Notes: a model not told the origin generated them from the sequence alone. 64,000 nucleotides of DNA from JAAXGX01 sp965221595 (GCA_965221595.1 OZ244900.1:1674001-1738000), one strand, 5' to 3'. Counted from the first letter of the stretch, positions 53,633 through 62,246 are shown. Translations and numbers: made by a program.

Positions 53633-53809
53633 ATGCTGGACGGCATGACGGCGGGGCACTTCATCTTCATCCCCGCCGTGCTCCTGGTCGGCGTCGTCAT
53701 CGGCTGGATCCTCGGCTCACGCGCCGCCGCCGACGCCTACGGTGCCGAACTGCGCCGCCGCGACGAGCGCGCCGCCCGGCGCAAGGCGGGCCAGCAGGCT
53801 GCGTCGTAG
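53633..53809 (+). CDS. 58-residue membrane protein at the end of the ccm operon
   Basis: A short frame ATG...TAG gives one TM helix (about 9-27: HFIFIPAVLLVGVVIGWILG), then a highly basic tail with RRRDERAARRKAGQQAAS. The ATG at 53633 directly follows the stop of the CcmD-like gene without a gap, so it is surely part of the operon. The size and tail are typical of small accessory subunits. I recognise no family; it could stabilise the CcmABCD complex. Coding potential is supported by the coherent TM plus positive-inside tail. Confidence 0.65.
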   Translation: MLDGMTAGHFIFIPAVLLVGVVIGWILGSRAAADAYGAELRRRDERAARRKAGQQAAS

Positions 53810-53845
53810 GGCGGCGCGGCGGGCTGCCGGGTTGGCGGGGAGCCG

Positions 53846-54496
53846 ATGAGCGTCGCAGTGCCCATATCCCGTGCGGAAGAGTTCGCGCGGAACTTGCTGC
53901 AGGCCGCGGAGGCGAAGGCCGGTGCGATAGCCTGCTCGGATCGGCTGCCCGTGTTCACAAGTCCTTCCTTCACGGACTTCTCGTTTCCGGAGGGGCTGGT
54001 AGACGATTGTGCTGCCGTGATCGAGATCGTCTTGAAGCACAGCCGCGCCTGCGACTTCATGCGGAAGGGCGATACGCATGAGCCGCAAGACATCGAGGGC
54101 GAGATGAAGCGGCTGGGGCACAAGGCCCGAAAGGTATTCGAGAGGCTGAGCGAATCGAAACAGGCGGCCATCCGCTCCCTCTACTGCGAATGCAACCGCG
54201 CGCACAGCGACTTCGCGTCGGTCCACGGCAAGATGGCCGATTTCGGGGAGATGCTGACGTGGGTCTCACACGGTCCCCACTGCAGGTACACGGCTGAACT
54301 GACCAAGCCTTACGTCCCCATCGGCTGGCGCTGGAATCCGCCGGGCACCTCGGAAGTCCAGGAGCTCCCGAGCTTTCCCCAGGCGCTCGTGGAGTGGGCC
54401 GGCAGGGAGTTCGAGAAAGCCAAGCCTGCACGTTCCCGGCGTCAGCTGCTGAGTGCCGTATACGATCGGCTGGCCGCCCGCAAGGCGGATTCCTGA
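53846..54496 (+). CDS. Hypothetical protein, visibly less GC-rich than its neighbours
   Basis: The 216-residue protein is soluble and mainly helical: EEFARNLLQAAEAKAGAI, then VDDCAAVIEIVLKHSRACDFM, LGHKARKVFERLSESKQAAIRSLYCECNRAHSDFA, then the phrase HGPHCRYTAELTKPYVPIGWRWNPPG. The base composition (about 60% by eye) is lower and codon use more mixed than in the ccm genes, which suggests later acquisition. Four cysteines (30, 55, 69, 114) are scattered. I recognise no family and cannot assign a function; the helical layout recalls HEPN-like or restriction-associated proteins only vaguely. Confidence 0.65.
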   Translation: MSVAVPISRAEEFARNLLQAAEAKAGAIACSDRLPVFTSPSFTDFSFPEGLVDDCAAVIEIVLKHSRACDFMRKGDTHEPQDIEGEMKRLGHKARKVFERLSESKQAAIRSLYCECNRAHSDFASVHGKMADFGEMLTWVSHGPHCRYTAELTKPYVPIGWRWNPPGTSEVQELPSFPQALVEWAGREFEKAKPARSRRQLLSAVYDRLAARKADS

Positions 54497-54603
54497 GAAG
54501 GCCGCTCAGCCCGCCCTGCCGCTGCGGTACGCCGACCAGCGAGGTCACGGAGCGACGTGCCGGGTTTCACTTTCCCCACGCCTCCATGCGGCGGCCTCCG
54601 CTG

Positions 54604-55344
54604 ATGCACTACCCGGCGAACCAGCCTGCCGACGCCGCCCGCTCTGCCTTCGTGGCGTCCGCGGCTGCAAGCACGTTCGTCGCCATCGACTTCGAGACCG
54701 CCTCGGTCCGGCGCGACAGCGCCTGCGCGGTGGGCATCGCAGCCGGGTGCGGCGGCCGCGTCGTGCTCTCGCAAACGTACCTCATTCGGCCGCCTGCGGT
54801 GCAGTTTACGTTCACGGGCCTGCATGGCCTGGGGTGGGAGGACGTACGCGACGCGCCGACCTTCTTCGAGCTGTGGCCGACGCTCCGTGCTTGGCTTGCC
54901 GGCGCAACCTTCCTCGCCGCCCACAACGCCCCGTTCGACCGCAGTGTGCTGCACGCCTGCTGCGCCCGGTACCGGCTGCGCCCGCCGCACATGCGCTTTG
55001 CCTGCACCGTAGAGATCGCCCGTGCGCAGTGGGGCATCCGTCCGACGAAGCTGCCTGACGTCTGTCGGCGCCTCGGCATCCCGCTGCGACACCACGACGC
55101 CGGCGCGGACGCGGTGGCATGTGCGCACATCGTGCTCGCGGCCGAGGCCGACGGATGGCGGCCCGGGCGGCGGCGAACACGCCCGACACGTCGGACGGAT
55201 ACGCGCGCCCTCGTACGCGTCACACGGCAGGCCGGCGGGTTTCGGTCGGTGTTTGGGCGGCGCTGGGTGTCGGTCCAACGACTGCTGCACGCCGGGTGGC
55301 GAAGATTGCGGCGCCGTGTGGCGGCACGTCTGCGGCGGCGCTGA
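54604..55344 (+). CDS. DnaQ-like 3'-5' exonuclease
   Basis: The 246-residue protein has the three DEDD exonuclease motifs: ExoI FVAIDFETA (D29, E31), ExoII HNAPFDRSVL (about 114-123), and ExoIII HHDAGADAVACAHI (about 167-180), the DEDDh type. This family trims 3' ends of DNA or RNA, as in the epsilon proofreading subunit, but here it is a stand-alone protein with a basic tail (RRRTRPTRRTDTRALVRVTR...RRVAARLRRR) that may bind nucleic acid. Two ATGs (54586, 54604) are possible; I take the second, closest to the domain. Confidence 0.85.
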   Translation: MHYPANQPADAARSAFVASAAASTFVAIDFETASVRRDSACAVGIAAGCGGRVVLSQTYLIRPPAVQFTFTGLHGLGWEDVRDAPTFFELWPTLRAWLAGATFLAAHNAPFDRSVLHACCARYRLRPPHMRFACTVEIARAQWGIRPTKLPDVCRRLGIPLRHHDAGADAVACAHIVLAAEADGWRPGRRRTRPTRRTDTRALVRVTRQAGGFRSVFGRRWVSVQRLLHAGWRRLRRRVAARLRRR

Positions 55345-55394
55345 AGCCGCCGTGCGGCCGGGCGCGCCCGACCGAATACCGACCGATACTGGTG

Positions 55395-55895
55395 CTAATC
55401 CCCCAACCAGTCGAGGATCCGCTCGGCGAGCTCTTCGGCGGGCGCGCGGCGGGCGTCGAGTCGCAGGTGCGCGAAGGAGTATGCAGCGCGGCGGGCGTCG
55501 AACAGGGCGCGCAGCGTGGTGCGGTCGGTTGCCAGAGGGCGGCTGCCGTCGGGCGGGATTCGCTCGACAACCTGCTCGAACGGCACGTCGAGCCAGACCG
55601 AGGCGCCGTCCCGGTTGATGATGCTGCGGTTGTCGGCCTCTGCGAACGTGCCGCCGCCGGTGGCCACGATGGCGTGGCGCGTGGCCAGCAGGTCGTGCAG
55701 GACCGTGCGCTCGAGGGCGCGAAAGTACGGCTCGCCGCGGCGTGCGAAGATCTCGGCGATCGTCCGGCGTTCGCGCGCCGCGATCAGCTCGTCGATGTCT
55801 TCGTGGCGCCAACCCAGGCGGGTGCCGAGCGCGCGGGCGACGGTCGACTTGCCCGCACCCATGAAGCCGACGAGATAGATCTTGTCCGTCCTCAC
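55395..55895 (-). CDS. aroK: Shikimate kinase
   Basis: The 166-residue kinase has the P-loop GFMGAGKST (10-18), the D-x-D motif in RHEDIDELIA (about 32-41), the shikimate-binding region RRGEPYFRALERTVL (about 55-69), and GGGT (about 80). It phosphorylates shikimate to shikimate 3-phosphate, the substrate of AroA encoded just upstream. The GTG start overlaps the aroA stop by four bases (GTGA), so both are co-translated. The C-terminal half carries R-P-L and R-x-x-x-Y lid residues as in normal AroK. Confidence 0.9.
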   Translation of the reverse strand: MRTDKIYLVGFMGAGKSTVARALGTRLGWRHEDIDELIAARERRTIAEIFARRGEPYFRALERTVLHDLLATRHAIVATGGGTFAEADNRSIINRDGASVWLDVPFEQVVERIPPDGSRPLATDRTTLRALFDARRAAYSFAHLRLDARRAPAEELAERILDWLGD

Positions 55896-57214
55896 GCGTC
55901 GGGACGCTCGTCGCGGATCGCTTCGAGCGTGGTGAAGAACGCCGGGTACGACACCTCCACGACCTCGTGGCCCGTGATGGTCGTGGGGCCGCTGGCGCCC
56001 AGCGCGGCAATCGCGAACGCCATCGCCATGCGGTGGTCGCCGCCGGCGTCGACCGTGCCGCCGGTCAGGCCGGCCGCACGTACGCTGAACCCGTCCGGCC
56101 GCTCGTCCACGTCGCCGCCCAGTGCGCGCAGGCCCGCCGCGAGCACCGCGATGCGGTCGCTCTCCTTGGCCCGCAGCTCGGCGGCGCCGCTCACATGCAG
56201 CGGGGCGCCGTGCGTCGCCAGCGCCGCCAGCGCGGGCAGCTCGTCGATGAGCCCGGGCACCTGGTCCGCGGTGATGCGTATCGGGCGCAGGGCGCGGTGG
56301 CGCACGCGCACCGTGCCGCGCGGCTCGTCTGCGACGGTGTCGGCGGGCTCGATGGCGACGTCCGCGCCGGCCGCCGCGAGCACGTCGAGGAACGCCGTGC
56401 GCGTGGGATTGAGCCCGACGTCGACGATCTCGATGGTCGAGCCGGGCAGCGCCGCCGCCGCCGCTGCCCAGAACGCCGCCGACGACGGGTCTCCGGGCAC
56501 ATGGACCGCGACTGGTGCGAGGCGCTGCCCGCCGACGACCTCCACGCTGTAGCCCGTGCGCCGGATCCACGCGCCGAAGGCGGGCAGCGCGCGTTCCGTG
56601 TGGTCGCGCGTCGGGACGCGTTCCGTGACCCGCGTCGTGCCGGCGGCGTGCAGTCCGGCCAGCAGCGTGGCGCTCTTGACCTGCGCGCTGGCCACCGGCG
56701 GCTCATAGGCGACCCCGCGCAACGCCGCGCCGCGGATGGTGAGTGGCGGCCGCCCGCCCGCCGTGTCGATGCGGGCACCCATTTGGCCCAGCGGGTCGAC
56801 GATGCGCTGCATCGGCCGCCGCCGCAGCGAGGCGTCGCCGGTGATCACGCTGTCGAAGGACTGCGCGGCCAGCACGCCGGCCAGCAGCCGCATGGTGGTG
56901 CCCGAGTTGCCGGCGTCGAGCACGGCAGCGGGTGCCTGTAGGCCCGCGGGGCCCCGGCCGTGCACCGTCACGGTTGCCGCCTCGCCGGCGGCGGGCGCGG
57001 ACGTGCGGATGTCGACGCCGAGCGCCCGCAGGCAGCGCAGCGTCGCGCTGCAGTCGGCGCCGGGCGCGTAGTTGCCGATGGTGGAGGTGCCCTCGGCGAG
57101 CGCTGCCAGCAGCGCGTAGCGGTGGGAGATCGACTTGTCGCCGGGGACGCGCAGGCGGCCGCGAACGCAGCGCACGGGGTCGATGGTGACAGCCCTGCGA
57201 CCCGCGCGGTTCAC
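55892..57214 (-). CDS. aroA: 3-phosphoshikimate 1-carboxyvinyltransferase (EPSP synthase)
   Basis: The 440-residue protein has PGDKSISHR (24-32), LDAGNSGTTMRLL (99-111) and the D-H-R-M-A-M-A block near the C-terminus, all EPSP synthase signatures. It transfers enolpyruvate from PEP to shikimate 3-phosphate. An ATG at 57229 gives five extra residues, but TATAGT spans the bases just behind it and lies six bases before the GTG at 57214; that spacing repeats at many genes in this window, so I choose the GTG. The stop overlaps the aroK start. It faces the anti-sigma ATPase gene with about 80 bases between. Confidence 0.93.
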   Translation of the reverse strand: MNRAGRRAVTIDPVRCVRGRLRVPGDKSISHRYALLAALAEGTSTIGNYAPGADCSATLRCLRALGVDIRTSAPAAGEAATVTVHGRGPAGLQAPAAVLDAGNSGTTMRLLAGVLAAQSFDSVITGDASLRRRPMQRIVDPLGQMGARIDTAGGRPPLTIRGAALRGVAYEPPVASAQVKSATLLAGLHAAGTTRVTERVPTRDHTERALPAFGAWIRRTGYSVEVVGGQRLAPVAVHVPGDPSSAAFWAAAAAALPGSTIEIVDVGLNPTRTAFLDVLAAAGADVAIEPADTVADEPRGTVRVRHRALRPIRITADQVPGLIDELPALAALATHGAPLHVSGAAELRAKESDRIAVLAAGLRALGGDVDERPDGFSVRAAGLTGGTVDAGGDHRMAMAFAIAALGASGPTTITGHEVVEVSYPAFFTTLEAIRDERPDA

Positions 57215-57220
57215 CCGCGA

Positions 57221-57226
57221 ACTATA
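57221..57226 (-). promoter_or_regulatory. -10 element TATAGT, leaderless layout
   Basis: TATAGT lies six bases upstream of the GTG at 57214 on the minus strand. It overlaps codons 2-3 of the alternative ATG start at 57229. Confidence 0.5.
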
Positions 57227-57292
57227 CATCAGGCGCCGTGCGCCGACCCGTCCGGCCACGCGCAGGTATGGTACGCTGGCTCAATCACCAGT

Positions 57293-57742
57293 ATGCCCGA
57301 CGCCCGCGGCGCGCTCCGCCTCGAATTCCCGAGCCGTCTCGACATGGTCGATTTCGTGCAGCTCCTCAGCGACCAGATCGGCCACGCGCTCGGCCTCGAC
57401 GCCGATGCGACGCATTGGGTGGGCGTCTCGGTGCGCGAATCGGTCGTCAACGCGATTTGCCACGGCAACGCGGAAGACGAGACGAAGCGGGTGATTGTCG
57501 AGTTCCGTCTGGAGCCGAGCGATGCGCCGGCGGAACTGTGTGTCCGCGTGGTCGATCAGGGCGACGGGTTCGACCCCTCCGAGGTGGCCGATTGCCTGGC
57601 GCCGGAGAACATCCTCAAGTCGAGCGGTCGCGGCATCTTCCTCATGCGCAACTTCATGGATGGCCTCACTCTGCACCGCGCACCCGAGGGCGGCACCGAG
57701 GTCCTGATGGTGAAGAAGCTGATGGTGAAGAAGATCGGGTGA
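57293..57742 (+). CDS. RsbW-type anti-sigma factor / GHKL serine-kinase ATPase
   Basis: The 149-residue protein has the Bergerat-fold boxes of the RsbW/SpoIIAB group: N-box GVSVRESVVNAICHGN (43-58), G1 VVDQGDGFDPSEV (83-95), and G2-type SGRGIFLMRNFMD (107-119). Anti-sigma factors of this class bind and block a sigma factor or phosphorylate an antagonist protein. No sigma factor or antagonist gene is next to it, so its partner is unknown. Its stop shares one base with the start of the inositol-phosphatase gene (TGATG), implying coupling. TATGGT lies 21 bases upstream of the start. Confidence 0.85.
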   Translation: MPDARGALRLEFPSRLDMVDFVQLLSDQIGHALGLDADATHWVGVSVRESVVNAICHGNAEDETKRVIVEFRLEPSDAPAELCVRVVDQGDGFDPSEVADCLAPENILKSSGRGIFLMRNFMDGLTLHRAPEGGTEVLMVKKLMVKKIG

Positions 57743-58563
57743 TGCCGGTCGCTCCGGAGCTGCTCCAGACGGCGATCGAGATCGTCGTGCGCGCGGGCGA
57801 AATCCAGTTGGACAGGGCCGGCCCTGCGCTGCGCATCGGCAAGAAGGGGCCGATCGATCTCGTGACCGAGGTGGACGTCGAGATCGAGCGCATGTGCCGC
57901 GACACGCTGGCCGATCGCTTTCCCGGCCATGCCGTTCTCGCCGAAGAGCTGCCGAATCCGGCGGCGGACGGCGCTGCCCCCGAGTACCGCTGGATCTTCG
58001 ATCCCATCGACGGCACCGTGAACTACGCGCACGGTCTGCCGATTTTCTGCGCGTCGCTGGCGCTGGAAGTGGCGGGGCAGGTCGAGGCGGGCGCGGTCTA
58101 CGACCCGTCGCGCGAGGAGCTGTTCGTCGCCGAGCGGGGCGCCGGGGCACGGCTGAACGGGGCGCCGCTGTCGGTGTCCCCGGCCGCCGGCCTGCTCGAT
58201 GCCATGCTGTGCACCGGCTTTCCCTACGACGTCCACGAGACGGTCGACGAGGTGGTCGGGCTGTTCGCCGAGTTCGTGCGCCGGGCGCGCGCGGTGCGGC
58301 GTCTCGGCTCCGCCGCCCTGGACCTGTGCTATGTGGCGGCCGGCCGGCTGGACGGGTTCTGGGAGCAGCGGCTCCGCCCGTGGGATACAGCCGCCGGGGC
58401 GCTCATCGTGCAGGAGGCCGGTGGCCGCGTGACCGACCTGGACGGCCGGCCCTTCACGCCCTTCGTCGGCGACATACTGGCGTCCAACGGTCCCCTGCAC
58501 GAGGCCATGCTCGAGGTCGTGCAGGGCTTCACGCCCGGCCGTTCACGAAACCGGACGGACTGA
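57742..58563 (+). CDS. Inositol monophosphatase-family protein
   Basis: The 273-residue enzyme has the Mg-dependent phosphatase signatures: GPIDLVTEVD (36-45), AEE (67-69), DPIDGTVNYAHG (87-98) and the C-terminal RPWDTAAGALIVQEAGG (about 212-228). The family dephosphorylates inositol monophosphates, or in bacteria also fructose bisphosphate or 3'-phosphoadenosine nucleotides (CysQ); the right substrate cannot be told. It follows the anti-sigma ATPase gene with a one-base overlap. Confidence 0.88.
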   Translation: MPVAPELLQTAIEIVVRAGEIQLDRAGPALRIGKKGPIDLVTEVDVEIERMCRDTLADRFPGHAVLAEELPNPAADGAAPEYRWIFDPIDGTVNYAHGLPIFCASLALEVAGQVEAGAVYDPSREELFVAERGAGARLNGAPLSVSPAAGLLDAMLCTGFPYDVHETVDEVVGLFAEFVRRARAVRRLGSAALDLCYVAAGRLDGFWEQRLRPWDTAAGALIVQEAGGRVTDLDGRPFTPFVGDILASNGPLHEAMLEVVQGFTPGRSRNRTD

Positions 58564-58715
58564 CACCCACCTGGGACACTGCCTGCGTTCGTCGCCCCGG
58601 ACTTGACGGCACTGGCGTGGGCCGGTCTGCCTGGCATCGATCGTGCTATCTCCCGGGACGGATGCCAATCGGCCACGCCCGGCGCGCGGGCGCCGGCTGG
58701 CGAGAGGAGGACAGC

Positions 58716-59417
58716 ATGCCGACACGAAGCTTCATCTTCATCGTCGCGGCCGCCCTGGCGGCCGTTCTGCTTGCGCCGCACGCGGCACTCGCGCAGCAGT
58801 CGCTCGTGCTCAACGTCGGACACTTCGCGGCCCGCGGCGTCGATGCGCGGATCGACGACGACGTCCTGCTGGCGAACCTCGACCAGTTCGCGTTCGCTCC
58901 GACCGATCTGAACAGTGTCACGTTCGGCGGCGAATGGGCCATCGGCCTGGGCGATCACCTCGAGGCCGGCGTCGGCGTTGGCTATCTGCGCGGCAGTGCC
59001 CCGAGCACGTACATCGACTTCGTCGACGACGACGGCGCGGAAATCCGCCAGGACTTCACCCTGGAGATGGCCCCGATCACCGGCATGCTGCGGCTGTTCC
59101 CGTTCGGCGACACGGTGGTTCGGCCCTACGTCGGCGCCGGGATCGGCCTGTTCGTTTGGCGCTACCGCGAGGTGGGGGAATTCATCGACTTCTACGACTA
59201 CAGCATCCTCCGGGACCGCTTCGTCGCGGGCGGCGCCGATGTCGGCGGCGTGGTCCTGGGCGGCCTCCGCGTACCGCTCGGCGACAGGCTCGCCGCAGGC
59301 GTCGAGGTGCAGTATCAGCGGGCCACGGGGCGGCTCGACCTCGATGACGAGTTTCTGGCCGACCGCATCGATCTCGGCGGCCTGACGACCCGCTTCACGT
59401 TCCGGATCGAATTCTGA
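58716..59417 (+). CDS. Outer membrane beta-barrel protein
   Basis: The 233-residue product has a signal peptide (residues 5-26, ending ALAQQ) and alternates short amphipathic strands with turns: LNSVTFGGEWAIGLGDHLEAGVGVGYL, RLFPFGDTVVRPYVGAGIGLFVWRYRE, RVPLGDRLAAGVEVQYQRATGRL, and the closing LTTRFTFRIEF with terminal Phe, as barrel proteins have. It resembles OmpW/OmpA-like eight-stranded barrels. The start has GAGGAGG six bases upstream. Ligands are unknown. Confidence 0.8.
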   Translation: MPTRSFIFIVAAALAAVLLAPHAALAQQSLVLNVGHFAARGVDARIDDDVLLANLDQFAFAPTDLNSVTFGGEWAIGLGDHLEAGVGVGYLRGSAPSTYIDFVDDDGAEIRQDFTLEMAPITGMLRLFPFGDTVVRPYVGAGIGLFVWRYREVGEFIDFYDYSILRDRFVAGGADVGGVVLGGLRVPLGDRLAAGVEVQYQRATGRLDLDDEFLADRIDLGGLTTRFTFRIEF

Positions 59418-59444
59418 CGCGGCGGGTCCGTCCCGCCGCTTCGC

Positions 59445-59450
59445 TATAAT
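59445..59450 (+). promoter_or_regulatory. -10 element TATAAT upstream of the DedA gene
   Basis: A consensus TATAAT, 11 bases before the ATG at 59462, leaving at most a four- or five-base leader. Confidence 0.5.
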
Positions 59451-59461
59451 GCGCCGACGAG

Positions 59462-60070
59462 ATGTCCCGCATCGTCAACTGGGTTCAGGGCTTCGCACTG
59501 TCCATCGGCGGGCCGGGACTCTTCATCGTCGCCTTCCTGGACTCCTCGTTCCTGTCTCTGCCGGAGATCAACGACCTGCTGGTCATCCTGCTGGTGATCC
59601 AGGACAAGGAGCGGATGGCGTACTACGCGCTGCTGGCCACGCTCGGGTCCGTCGCCGGGTGTCTCGTCCTGTACTTCCTGGGCCGCAAGGGCGGCGAGGC
59701 GCTGGTCCGGCGCCGGTTCGGCGGCCCGCGTCTGGACCGTGCGATGGCACTCTACCACCGTTACGGCGTGCTGGCGGTAGCCATCCCGGCCATCCTGCCC
59801 CCGCCGTCGCCGTTCAAGGTGTTCGTGCTGCTCGCGGGAGTGGCCCGGCTGCCGGTCGTGCAGTTCGTGACGGCAGTTGCCCTCGCGCGCGGGCTGCGCT
59901 ACTTCGGTGAAGGGTGGCTGGCGGTCCGCTACGGCGACCAGGCGATCGCGCTGTTGGAGGAGAATGGCCGGACGGTATCGCTGGTCATCGCGGCGGTCGT
60001 CGTCGCGGCCGCGGGCGCCTACCTCTTCTGGAGCCGTCGCCGGCCGGCCGACTCCGGCACGACGCAATGA
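59462..60070 (+). CDS. DedA/SNARE-associated-family membrane protein
   Basis: The 202-residue integral membrane protein has about five hydrophobic segments. The DedA motifs are visible: FLDSSFLSLPEINDLLVI (24-41, replacing the usual E-x-x-x-P-x-P), LGSVAGCLVLYFLGRKGG (59-76), and the Arg/Pro block AVAIPAILPPPSPFKVFVLLAGVARL (100-125), with F-x-x-x-x-x-x-x-R-x-x-R-Y-F near 138-145. DedA proteins recycle lipid carriers (undecaprenyl phosphate or phosphatidylethanolamine flipping). The stop overlaps the start of the glycosyltransferase gene (ATGA), which fits the two acting on lipid-linked sugars. Confidence 0.85.
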   Translation: MSRIVNWVQGFALSIGGPGLFIVAFLDSSFLSLPEINDLLVILLVIQDKERMAYYALLATLGSVAGCLVLYFLGRKGGEALVRRRFGGPRLDRAMALYHRYGVLAVAIPAILPPPSPFKVFVLLAGVARLPVVQFVTAVALARGLRYFGEGWLAVRYGDQAIALLEENGRTVSLVIAAVVVAAAGAYLFWSRRRPADSGTTQ

Positions 60071-61056
60071 CCCCGCACGCGGCGACCGGACGGCCCGAGA
60101 TCTCGGTGGTCGTTCCGCTGTACAACGAGGCGCCGAATGTGGAGCAGCTCCATCGGGAGCTGACCGCGGCCCTCCAGGGCCAGGGCCTCGCGTACGAGCT
60201 GATCCTGGTCGACGACGGCAGCACCGACGGCACCTTCGCGGCCCTGACCGCCCTGCACGCCGGCGACGCGCACGTCTGTCTCATCCGTCTGCGACGCAAC
60301 TTCGGTCAGACGGCGGCGTTCTCGGCCGGCTTCGATCAGGCCCGGGGGCGGATCATCGTGACCCTGGACGGTGATCTGCAGAACGATCCGCGGGACATTC
60401 CGCGCCTGCTCGCCAGGCTTGCCGACGGGGCCGAGGGCAACGACATCGTGTGCGGTTGGCGGCGCGACCGGCGCGACCCGTGGCTGACGCGGCGCGTGCC
60501 GTCGTACTTCGCGAACTGGCTGATCTCGGTGACCACGGGCGTGAAGCTGCACGACTACGGCTGCTCCCTCAAGGCGTTTCGCGCCGAGGTCGTCAAGCCG
60601 CTGCGCCTGTACGGCGAACTGCACCGGTTCATTCCGGCCATCGCCAGCGAGCAGGGCGTGCGGATCGCGGAGATGGCGGTGAACCATCGCGAACGGCGGG
60701 CCGGCGCGTCCAAGTACGGCCTGTCGCGCACGATCCGGGTGATCTTCGACCTGGTCACGGTCAAGTTCCTGCTCAGCTACTCGACGCGGCCGCTCCAGAT
60801 GTTCGGGCCCCTGGGCCTGCTGCTGGGCGCCGGTGGCGTCGCCATCACCGGCTACCTGGGATACGTCCGCGTGTTCGGCGGCCAGTCCATCGGCGGCCGG
60901 CCGCTGCTCGTACTGGGCATGCTGATGATGTTCCTGGGCGTGCAGCTGGTGACGCTGGGGCTGCTGGCCGAGCTGCAGGCACGGACCTTCCACGAGTCGC
61001 AGGGGAAGCCGATCTACGCGATTCGCGAGGTGCTGGAGAGCCGCCTGCCCCCGTGA
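60067..61056 (+). CDS. GT2 glycosyltransferase (polyprenyl-phosphate type)
   Basis: The 329-residue protein has a GT-A domain: EISVVVPLYNEAPNVEQL (11-28), ELILVDDGSTDGT (44-56), LRRNFGQTAAFSAGFDQARGRIIVTLDGDLQNDP (75-108; D-x-D-x-Q), and the acceptor region VKLHDYGCSLKAFR. It has two TM segments at the C-terminus (about 247-270 and 282-305). This is the ArnC/DPM1-like plan, transferring a sugar to polyprenyl phosphate at the membrane. It overlaps the DedA gene by four bases, which makes a lipid-carrier pathway likely. The DegT gene converges at two bases. Confidence 0.9.
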   Translation: MTPHAATGRPEISVVVPLYNEAPNVEQLHRELTAALQGQGLAYELILVDDGSTDGTFAALTALHAGDAHVCLIRLRRNFGQTAAFSAGFDQARGRIIVTLDGDLQNDPRDIPRLLARLADGAEGNDIVCGWRRDRRDPWLTRRVPSYFANWLISVTTGVKLHDYGCSLKAFRAEVVKPLRLYGELHRFIPAIASEQGVRIAEMAVNHRERRAGASKYGLSRTIRVIFDLVTVKFLLSYSTRPLQMFGPLGLLLGAGGVAITGYLGYVRVFGGQSIGGRPLLVLGMLMMFLGVQLVTLGLLAELQARTFHESQGKPIYAIREVLESRLPP

Positions 61057-61058
61057 GG

Positions 61059-62180
61059 TCAGGGCAACGTGCCGGTGGATGCCTGCCGGACGGCGGCGAT
61101 GACGGCCTGCTGGCGCGCCTCCGACAGGTGGGGGTGGATGGGCAGCGAGAGCACCTCGCGCGCGGCGAGCTCGGCCTGCGGGAACGCCCCCGGGCCGTAC
61201 CCGAGGTCCGCGTACCCGGCCTGCAGGTGCACGGGCGTGGGATAGTGAATGCCGGTTTCCACCCCGGCCCCGGTCAGTCTCTCTCGCAGCGCGTCGCGTG
61301 CCGCCGAGCGCACGGCGTAGACGTGATGGACGTGCTCCGCGTAGGGCATGACCGCGGGTGTGCGGACCACTGCGCGCAGGGCGGCATCGTAGCGCCGGGC
61401 CAGCGCGCGCCGGACGCGCGTCCAGACATCGAGGCGGGCGAGCTTGACACGCAGGATGGCCGCCTGGATGGCATCGAGGCGGAAGTTCCCCGGGACCAGG
61501 ACGCGCCCGCGCCGCTCCACCGGCTGCCAGCTGCGGAGTCGCCGGGCAGCGCGGGCGCGGTCCGCGTCGTTCGTGACGATGATGCCGCCCTCGCCGGCGG
61601 CGCTCAGGTTCTTGCTCGGATAGAAGCTGAAGCAACCCAGGTCGCTGAGTCCGCCCACGCGCCGGCCCTGGTAGCGCGCGCCGTGGGCCTGGGCAGCGTC
61701 CTCGATGACGACCAGCCGGTGCCGGCGGGCCACGTCCAGGATCGGGTCCATGTCGGCCGGCTGGCCGTACAGGTGGACGGGTACGATGGCCCGGGTCCGC
61801 TCGGTCAGCGCTTGCTCGAGTCCCGCCGGATCCATGGTGAGCGCCGGTGCGGCGACGTCGACGAAACGCGCGCGCGCGCCCGTCTGCCGGATGGCCGCCA
61901 CCGTCGCCACGAAAGTGAACGGCACGGTGATCACTTCGTCGCCGGGGCCGATCCCGCAGGCGGTCAGCGCGACGACCAGGGCGCTCGTTCCGGAGCTCAC
62001 GCCGACCGCGTGCCGTGTCCCGCAGTAGCCGGCGAATTCCTGCTCGAACGCCTCCACCTCGGGTCCGAGCGCGTACCGGCCGCTGCGCAGCACGCGGACG
62101 GCAGCGGCCTCCACTTCCGCCTGCAGCTCGGCGTGCTGCGCCTGCAGATCGACCAGCGGTATCACGATGCGCTCGGGCAC
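61059..62180 (-). CDS. DegT/DnrJ/EryC1/StrS-family sugar aminotransferase
   Basis: The 373-residue PLP enzyme starts PERIVIPLVDLQAQ and has HAVGVSSGTSALVVAL (57-72), DEVITVPFTFVAT (81-93), VPVHLYGQPADM (134-145), VVIEDAAQAHGA (157-168), and the catalytic lysine K190 in SFYPSKNLSAAGEGG. It converts a nucleotide keto-sugar to an amino-sugar for lipopolysaccharide or exopolysaccharide. The GTG at 62180 is favoured, as TAGAAT lies seven bases before it; a farther in-frame start is not needed. It is adjacent to the GT2 and DedA genes, which suits envelope glycan assembly. Confidence 0.92.
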   Translation of the reverse strand: MPERIVIPLVDLQAQHAELQAEVEAAAVRVLRSGRYALGPEVEAFEQEFAGYCGTRHAVGVSSGTSALVVALTACGIGPGDEVITVPFTFVATVAAIRQTGARARFVDVAAPALTMDPAGLEQALTERTRAIVPVHLYGQPADMDPILDVARRHRLVVIEDAAQAHGARYQGRRVGGLSDLGCFSFYPSKNLSAAGEGGIIVTNDADRARAARRLRSWQPVERRGRVLVPGNFRLDAIQAAILRVKLARLDVWTRVRRALARRYDAALRAVVRTPAVMPYAEHVHHVYAVRSAARDALRERLTGAGVETGIHYPTPVHLQAGYADLGYGPGAFPQAELAAREVLSLPIHPHLSEARQQAVIAAVRQASTGTLP

Positions 62181-62187
62181 AGGTCGG

Positions 62188-62193
62188 ATTCTA
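62188..62193 (-). promoter_or_regulatory. -10 element TAGAAT, leaderless layout
   Basis: TAGAAT is seven bases upstream of the GTG at 62180 on the minus strand. Confidence 0.5.
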
Positions 62194-62240
62194 CCGCCGC
62201 CGGCGGGCAGGTCGCGGACCGACGGTTTCGCGTACGGGTG

Positions 62241-62246
62241 TAGACT
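62241..62246 (+). promoter_or_regulatory. -10 element TAGACT, leaderless layout
   Basis: TAGACT is nine bases upstream of the GTG at 62256. Confidence 0.45.
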
